Below, one piece after another: positions 13,045 through 16,864 of a stretch of 16,864 nucleotides of DNA (the first letter of the stretch is position 1; each line of letters begins with the position of its first letter). Origin of the DNA: Rhodospirillales bacterium (GTDB lineage: Bacteria; Pseudomonadota; Alphaproteobacteria; Rhodospirillales; JADHTD01); contig JADHTD010000021.1 in assembly GCA_016776525.1 (NCBI GenBank), forward strand, positions 1-16,864, read 5' to 3'. Position numbers and translations under genes: made by a program. Under the pieces are notes generated by a model that saw only the letters and a list, made by a program, of their open reading frames with translations, ran no database searches and had not been told where the DNA came from.

Positions 13045-13974
13045 TCAGCCGCGCATCAGTTCCCCAACATGGGCCGAGACGCTGTTGGCCAGGGCATCAA
13101 GGTCATAGCCCCCTTCCAGGGTCGACACGACGCGGCCTTCACAGCACTGATCGGCGACCCCCAGAAGTTGCCGGGTGACCCAGGCGAAGTCGTCATCTTG
13201 CAAGCATAACTGTGCCAGCGGGTCGCGGTCATGGGCATCGAAACCGGCGGAGATCAGCAACAGTTCCGGTTTGAATTTTTCAAGTTCCGGCAGGATGACG
13301 TTTTCATAGGCCTTGCGGAAGGGAACCGAGCCTTCGCCCGGCGCCAGGATTTGGTTGACGATGTTATTGGCAACGCCCGTTTCACTCTCCCGGCCGGTCC
13401 CCGGGTAACAGGGCGACTGGTGGCTGGAAGCATAAAACAGGTTGGCGTCGGCCTCGAAGGCATGCTGGGTGCCGTTGCCGTGATGAACATCGAAATCAAC
13501 CACTGCTATCCGTTCCAGGCCATGTTCGGCGCGGGCGTACTGGGCGGCGACGGCGACGTTGTTGAACAGGCAAAAGCCCATGGCCTGGGACGATTCCGCG
13601 TGATGGCCGGGCGGGCGGACGGCGCAAAAGGCATTCGACACTTTTCCACCGATTACCTGATCGACGCCATCACAAAGCCCGCCGACGGCGCGCAACGCCG
13701 CCTCGCCGGACTGTGGCGACATAGCTGTGTCCGGGTCCAGTTGGACGGTGCCCGATGACGGCATGTTCTCGAAAATTGCTTCCACATAGCCCGCGGCGTG
13801 ATTGCGTTCCAGCCAGACCGGGTCAGCCAATGGGGCTTCGCGGCGTTCCAGGGCATCGAAGGCGTCCTCTTCCAAGGCCACCAGAATGGCCCGCAGGCGG
13901 TCCGGGCATTCCGGGTGATAAGCCCCCATATCGTGTTGCTGGCAGACGGGATGGGAATAGAGCAGGGTTGTCAT
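13045..13974 (-). CDS. histone deacetylase/acetylpolyamine amidohydrolase-family enzyme
   Basis: A 309-residue Zn-dependent deacetylase of the class II HDAC-like bacterial branch, expected in the cytosol. Known bacterial relatives remove acetyl groups from polyamines or proteins; the substrate here is unknown. Motifs are HPECPDRLRAI (20-30), CAVRPPGHHAE with the catalytic His pair (123-124), GFCLFNN, DFDVHHGNGTQ (160-170) and ISAGFDAHDRDP (241-252). The Zn ligands are expected to be Asp162, His164 and Asp246. The C-terminal STLEGGYDLDAL holds the catalytic-site Tyr. All catalytic residues are present and the length is normal. The ATG is at 13974-13972. In some alphaproteobacteria, as far as I recall, an HDAC-family gene sits next to xseB; here it is about 10 kb away. 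It is divergent from the RND operon. Confidence 0.93.
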   Translation of the reverse strand: MTTLLYSHPVCQQHDMGAYHPECPDRLRAILVALEEDAFDALERREAPLADPVWLERNHAAGYVEAIFENMPSSGTVQLDPDTAMSPQSGEAALRAVGGLCDGVDQVIGGKVSNAFCAVRPPGHHAESSQAMGFCLFNNVAVAAQYARAEHGLERIAVVDFDVHHGNGTQHAFEADANLFYASSHQSPCYPGTGRESETGVANNIVNQILAPGEGSVPFRKAYENVILPELEKFKPELLLISAGFDAHDRDPLAQLCLQDDDFAWVTRQLLGVADQCCEGRVVSTLEGGYDLDALANSVSAHVGELMRG

Positions 13975-14211
13975 TGATTCAGTCCATTCGGCATGATTAT
14001 CAGTATCCCGGCATCACTATCTATGTTCTGACATCGGGGGGAAGCGGATTCAATCTATTGTGAGTGATAGACATTCCCCTTGCCAATGCCGAATTGCGGG
14101 GGGCAAAATCCGCCTTCCACGGACGCCGGACGGGTTTTCGGTCCATAGTTCCCGTGGAAAGTGGGACTCAGGCACAAAAACAACAAATACGATTCGATGA
14201 AGGCGGACACC
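13975..14211. promoter_or_regulatory. divergent promoter region of the HDAC-like gene and RND operon
   Basis: A 237-bp gap between two divergent starts, which must contain promoters for both. No confident -35/-10 pair was identified. An 8-bp inverted repeat is listed separately. Confidence 0.45.
14115..14159. promoter_or_regulatory. inverted repeat in the RND operon leader
   Basis: TTCCACGG (14115-14122) and CCGTGGAA (14152-14159), 8 bp perfect with a 29-nt spacer that itself contains GGAC/GTCC (14128-14131 and 14141-14144). It lies 52 nt before the membrane-fusion protein start. It may be an operator or leader structure; no adjacent regulator is encoded in view. Confidence 0.35.
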
Positions 14212-15402
14212 ATGCAGACAACAATATCGTTTCTAAAACGGCAAAAAGCGGCAGCCCTGAGCGGCTTACTGGCCCTCACCCTGCTGGCCGTCTGGACCCC
14301 GGCCACGGCCCAGATGAAGAAACAAGACGCCACCCCGGTCGGTATCGACAAAGTTGTCCGCCAACCCCTACAGCAAACGGTGCCGGTGATCGGCCGCCTA
14401 TTGGCCGCACAGGCCGGTGTCGTGGCGGCGCGTATTTCCAGCCCGGTGGCCGAAATAAAAGCCAATGTCGGCGACCGGGTCGAAAAGGGCGCTATCATCG
14501 CCAGTTTGATCAAAGATAGCCTGCAATGGAAACGGCAACTGCGGGCCGCCGAAGTCAAGGAAGAGGAATCCGCCCTCAAGACCGCGCAAGTACAGGTCGA
14601 TCAACGCAATCAGGAACTGAAACGCCTGAAAGGTCTGCGCAAATCGGCTGCTTTTTCGCAGGCCCGTTATGACGACAAACAACAGGAAGTCTACAAGGCC
14701 CGTAGCGCCGTCGGCGAAGCCCAGGCCGCCCTGCAGACCGCCCGGGCCAACCTGAAACTTGCCGAGATCGATTTGTACAACGCCGACATCCGGGCTCCCT
14801 TCGGCGGCGTCGTTTCCAAGCGCCACACCGAGGTCGGATCCTATCTGACCACCGGCAGCCCGGTTGTCACCCTGATCAACGACCTAGACCTGGAAATTGA
14901 AGCCGACGTCCCGGCGGAACGTATTCCAGGCCTTAAACCGGGCACGGCGCTGACCTTCAAATTGGACGGCGGCAAGCCGCTGAAGGCGGCGGTTCGGGCC
15001 GTGGTGCCCGAGGAAAACCCCCTGACGCGGACCCGCACGGTCCGTTTCACCCCGGTTTTCGGCAATGGCCACCGGAATCTGGCCGCCAACCAAAGCGTCA
15101 CCCTGCTGCTGCCTGCCGGTGACGCCCGCGATGTGGTCTCCGTCCACAAGGATGCCGTCCTCAACCGCAAGGGCAAGACCCTGGTCTTCATGGTCGTCGA
15201 CGGAATAGCCAAGATGCGCCCTGTGCAATTGGGCGAAGCGGTCGGTGGCCGTTTCGAGGTCAAACGCGGCCTGGCCCCAGGTGATGTGGTCGTCATCCGC
15301 GGCAACGAACGGCTTCGGCCGAACCAGAAAGTGCGTCCGAAAGGCTCCGGCCGTCCCGGTGGCGGTAAGAAACCCGGCGACTGGAAAAAGAAAGCATCCT
15401 GA
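14212..15402 (+). CDS. RND efflux system periplasmic adaptor (membrane fusion protein)
   Basis: A 396-residue periplasmic adaptor linking an RND pump to an outer-membrane channel. I chose the ATG at 14212 because GAAGG (14199-14203) lies 8 nt upstream; an in-frame ATG at 14197 would overlap that site. Residues 1-33 are a signal peptide ending ATAQ. Then come a barrel-sandwich half (VVAARISSPVAEIKANVGDR VEKG-type lipoyl motif), a coiled-coil hairpin (~110-190) rich in Gln/Lys/Glu, and the second lipoyl half DIRAPFGGVVSKRHTEVGSY. A beta-barrel (LEIEADVPAERIPGL) and membrane-proximal domain (VVSVHKDAVL, VKRGLAPGDVVVIRGNERL) follow. A basic Gly/Pro/Lys tail ends the protein. It is 51 bp upstream of the pump gene, clearly one operon. 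The outer-membrane partner is not in view. Confidence 0.93.
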   Translation: MQTTISFLKRQKAAALSGLLALTLLAVWTPATAQMKKQDATPVGIDKVVRQPLQQTVPVIGRLLAAQAGVVAARISSPVAEIKANVGDRVEKGAIIASLIKDSLQWKRQLRAAEVKEEESALKTAQVQVDQRNQELKRLKGLRKSAAFSQARYDDKQQEVYKARSAVGEAQAALQTARANLKLAEIDLYNADIRAPFGGVVSKRHTEVGSYLTTGSPVVTLINDLDLEIEADVPAERIPGLKPGTALTFKLDGGKPLKAAVRAVVPEENPLTRTRTVRFTPVFGNGHRNLAANQSVTLLLPAGDARDVVSVHKDAVLNRKGKTLVFMVVDGIAKMRPVQLGEAVGGRFEVKRGLAPGDVVVIRGNERLRPNQKVRPKGSGRPGGGKKPGDWKKKAS

Positions 15403-15453
15403 CCCGATGACGCCTGTTCTGATGACGCCAGACGGAAGACGGAAAACAACCCA

Positions 15454-16864
15454 ATGAACTTGATTCGGATCGCCATCGACCGACCGATCGCCGTTATGGC
15501 GGCGGTGCTGATGATCATCATGTTCGGGCTGATCTCTCTCAATACCATTCCCATCCAGCTGACCCCGGACATCCGCAAACCGGTGATTACCATCCGCACC
15601 AACTGGACAGGAGCGGCACCAGCTGAAATCGAGCGTGAAATCGTCAACCGCCAGGAAGAAGTGCTGCGCGGCCTGGAAGGACTCGACGAGATGAGCAGCC
15701 GGTCCCGGGACGGACGGGCCGAGATTACCCTGGAATTTTCCGTCGATCAGGACATGGACAGGGCCCTGCTGCTGGTCGCCAACCGCCTCGACCGGGTCAG
15801 CGGCTACCCGAGCGAGGTCGATGAACCGACCCTGGACACGGCCGGCAGCGAAGATCGGCCCATTGCCTGGTACGTGGTGACGCGGACAGAAGGCAACACC
15901 AAGCCGGTGCATGAGAACGGTGATTTCATCGAAGACACCATCCAGGACCGCCTGGAACGGGTCAATGGGGTGGCTCTAGTCAATATGTTTGGCGGCAGTA
16001 AACGGGAGATGGAGATCATCGTCGATCCCGACCGCATGGCCCAGTACGGCCTTACTGTGCCAACTGTAGTGCAGGCCCTGCGCGCCGCCAACGCCTCGGT
16101 CTCTGCCGGCGACGTCGAGGAAGGCAAACGCCGCTATGTGGTGCGCACCGAAGGTGAATTGAAAACCATCGACCACGTGAAAGCGGTTGTCTTGCGGAGC
16201 CTGGAAGACCCTCAAACCGGCGGTATCGCGCGGGTCACGGTCGGCGATATCGCCGATGTGACCTTTGGCTACAAAAAACCGACGGCGACCATCCGCCGCC
16301 TCGGCGAACCGGCGGTGGTCCTCAACACGCCCCGCGAAACCGGAGCCAACGTCATCGATACGATGAAAGGCATTCACGCGGCGGTCGCTGAACTGAATGA
16401 AACCATCCTGCCGCCCGCCAAGCTGAAATTGACCCAGGTCTACGACGAGACCACCTACATCAATTCCGCCATCGATCTGGTCAAACAGAATATCTATGTC
16501 GGTGGTACACTGGCCGCCTTGGTCCTGCTGCTGTTCCTGCGTTCCAGCGCCGCCACCCTGATCGTATCGCTGGCCATACCGGTTTCCGTGGTCGGTTCCT
16601 TCGTGGCCATGGCCTTCATGGGACGGTCGATCAACGTCATTTCCCTGGCCGGGATTGCTTTCGCCGTCGGCATGGTGGTCGATGCCGCCATTGTCGTGCT
16701 GGAAAACATCTACCGGCTGCGCCAGGAAGGCAACGACGCCCCCAAGGCGTCTTTCTTGGGAGCGCAACAGGTCTGGGGTGCGGTGCTGGTCTCGGCGCTG
16801 ACCACGGTGATGGTGTTCGCGCCGATCCTGACCATGAACCTCGAAGTCGGGCAGTTGTTCAAGG
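15454..16864 (+). CDS. RND efflux inner-membrane transporter, 5' portion (470 codons, cut by window end)
   Basis: The proton-driven pump subunit; a full RND protein is ~1,000-1,050 residues, so less than half is present and the reading frame is open at the window edge. TM1 is MNLIRIAIDRPIAVMAAVL with following hydrophobic residues. The periplasmic porter region shows TRTNWTGAAPAEIEREIVNR-like sequence, VNGVALVNMFGGSKREMEI and the docking/PN2 stretch GLTVPTVVQALRAANASVSA. TM2-TM4 include AALVLLLFLRSSAATLIVSL and AFAVGMVVDAAIVVLENIYR. The TM4 proton-relay Asp is present once (VVDAA), where AcrB has two adjacent Asp; single-Asp variants are common outside the AcrB group. GGAAAA (15441-15446) precedes the ATG by 7 nt. 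Substrate not deducible. Confidence 0.95.
   Translation, partial: MNLIRIAIDRPIAVMAAVLMIIMFGLISLNTIPIQLTPDIRKPVITIRTNWTGAAPAEIEREIVNRQEEVLRGLEGLDEMSSRSRDGRAEITLEFSVDQDMDRALLLVANRLDRVSGYPSEVDEPTLDTAGSEDRPIAWYVVTRTEGNTKPVHENGDFIEDTIQDRLERVNGVALVNMFGGSKREMEIIVDPDRMAQYGLTVPTVVQALRAANASVSAGDVEEGKRRYVVRTEGELKTIDHVKAVVLRSLEDPQTGGIARVTVGDIADVTFGYKKPTATIRRLGEPAVVLNTPRETGANVIDTMKGIHAAVAELNETILPPAKLKLTQVYDETTYINSAIDLVKQNIYVGGTLAALVLLLFLRSSAATLIVSLAIPVSVVGSFVAMAFMGRSINVISLAGIAFAVGMVVDAAIVVLENIYRLRQEGNDAPKASFLGAQQVWGAVLVSALTTVMVFAPILTMNLEVGQLFK

Noticed and set aside
12979..13209. GTG-started 76-codon plus-strand frame with an upstream AAGAGG
   Set aside because: Most of it is antisense to the conserved C-terminal part of the HDAC-like gene and it shows no known domain.
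14884..15912. 342-codon minus-strand open frame antisense to the RND genes
   Set aside because: Shadow of clear membrane-fusion protein and RND pump sequence on the plus strand.

Overview
The window looks like a chromosomal segment of a moderately GC-rich, Gram-negative proteobacterium, most likely an alphaproteobacterium related to Rhodospirillales. The reasons are the xseB-ispA-dxs cluster, a DctPQM TRAP transporter, a single-Cache chemoreceptor, an RND efflux system and a bacterial histone-deacetylase-like enzyme. The taxonomy is inferred from gene content and style, not from a marker gene. No rRNA, tRNA, CRISPR array, insertion sequence or phage gene was seen.

Layout. Positions 1-75 (-) hold the first 25 codons of a MarC-family membrane protein. 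Positions 172-3303 (-) are a compact operon, xseB-ispA-dxs, for the exonuclease VII small subunit, farnesyl diphosphate synthase and DXP synthase. Positions 3456-4851 (+) carry a nucleoside phosphorylase-family enzyme and then an exported TlpA/thioredoxin-like protein. That protein's first active-site cysteine codon is TGA. Positions 4934-6946 hold an acyl-CoA dehydrogenase-like flavoenzyme (-) divergent from an HxlR-type regulator (+), separated by an AT-rich array of AGTATA repeats. Positions 6994-9885 (-) are a complete TRAP transporter, dctP-dctQ-dctM. A decayed C-terminal piece of a YafJ-type class II glutamine amidotransferase lies at about 10004-10202, followed by a twin-arginine FecR-domain protein (+). 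A methyl-accepting chemotaxis protein (-) and an HDAC/acetylpolyamine amidohydrolase-family enzyme (-) come next. The window ends with an RND efflux operon (+): a membrane fusion protein and the first 470 codons of the inner-membrane pump.

Main finding. The gene at 4315-4851 is best read as one 178-residue selenoprotein. The codons around the in-frame TGA at 4525-4527 encode FFASW-[TGA]-STCRSEF, so TGA sits exactly where TlpA/ResA-like proteins carry the nucleophilic Cys of CxxC. This gives U71-S-T-C74. Thirteen bases after the TGA, a perfect 7-bp stem with a CGUGC loop (4541-4559) has the size, spacing and loop GU expected of a bacterial SECIS element. The reading frame then stays open for 107 codons and contains the family's cis-proline motif (VYVPANFVFD). 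An N-terminal signal peptide places the protein outside the cytoplasm. TGA is an ordinary stop for several neighbouring genes, so this would be local recoding. The Sec machinery (selA, selB, selC, selD) is not in the window and must be sought elsewhere in the genome.

The rest is mostly ordinary housekeeping and transport genes. Second-tier points of interest are the AGTATA operator array, the frameshifted amidotransferase remnant, the FecR-domain protein without an obvious sigma/receptor partner, and several strong inverted repeats between genes.
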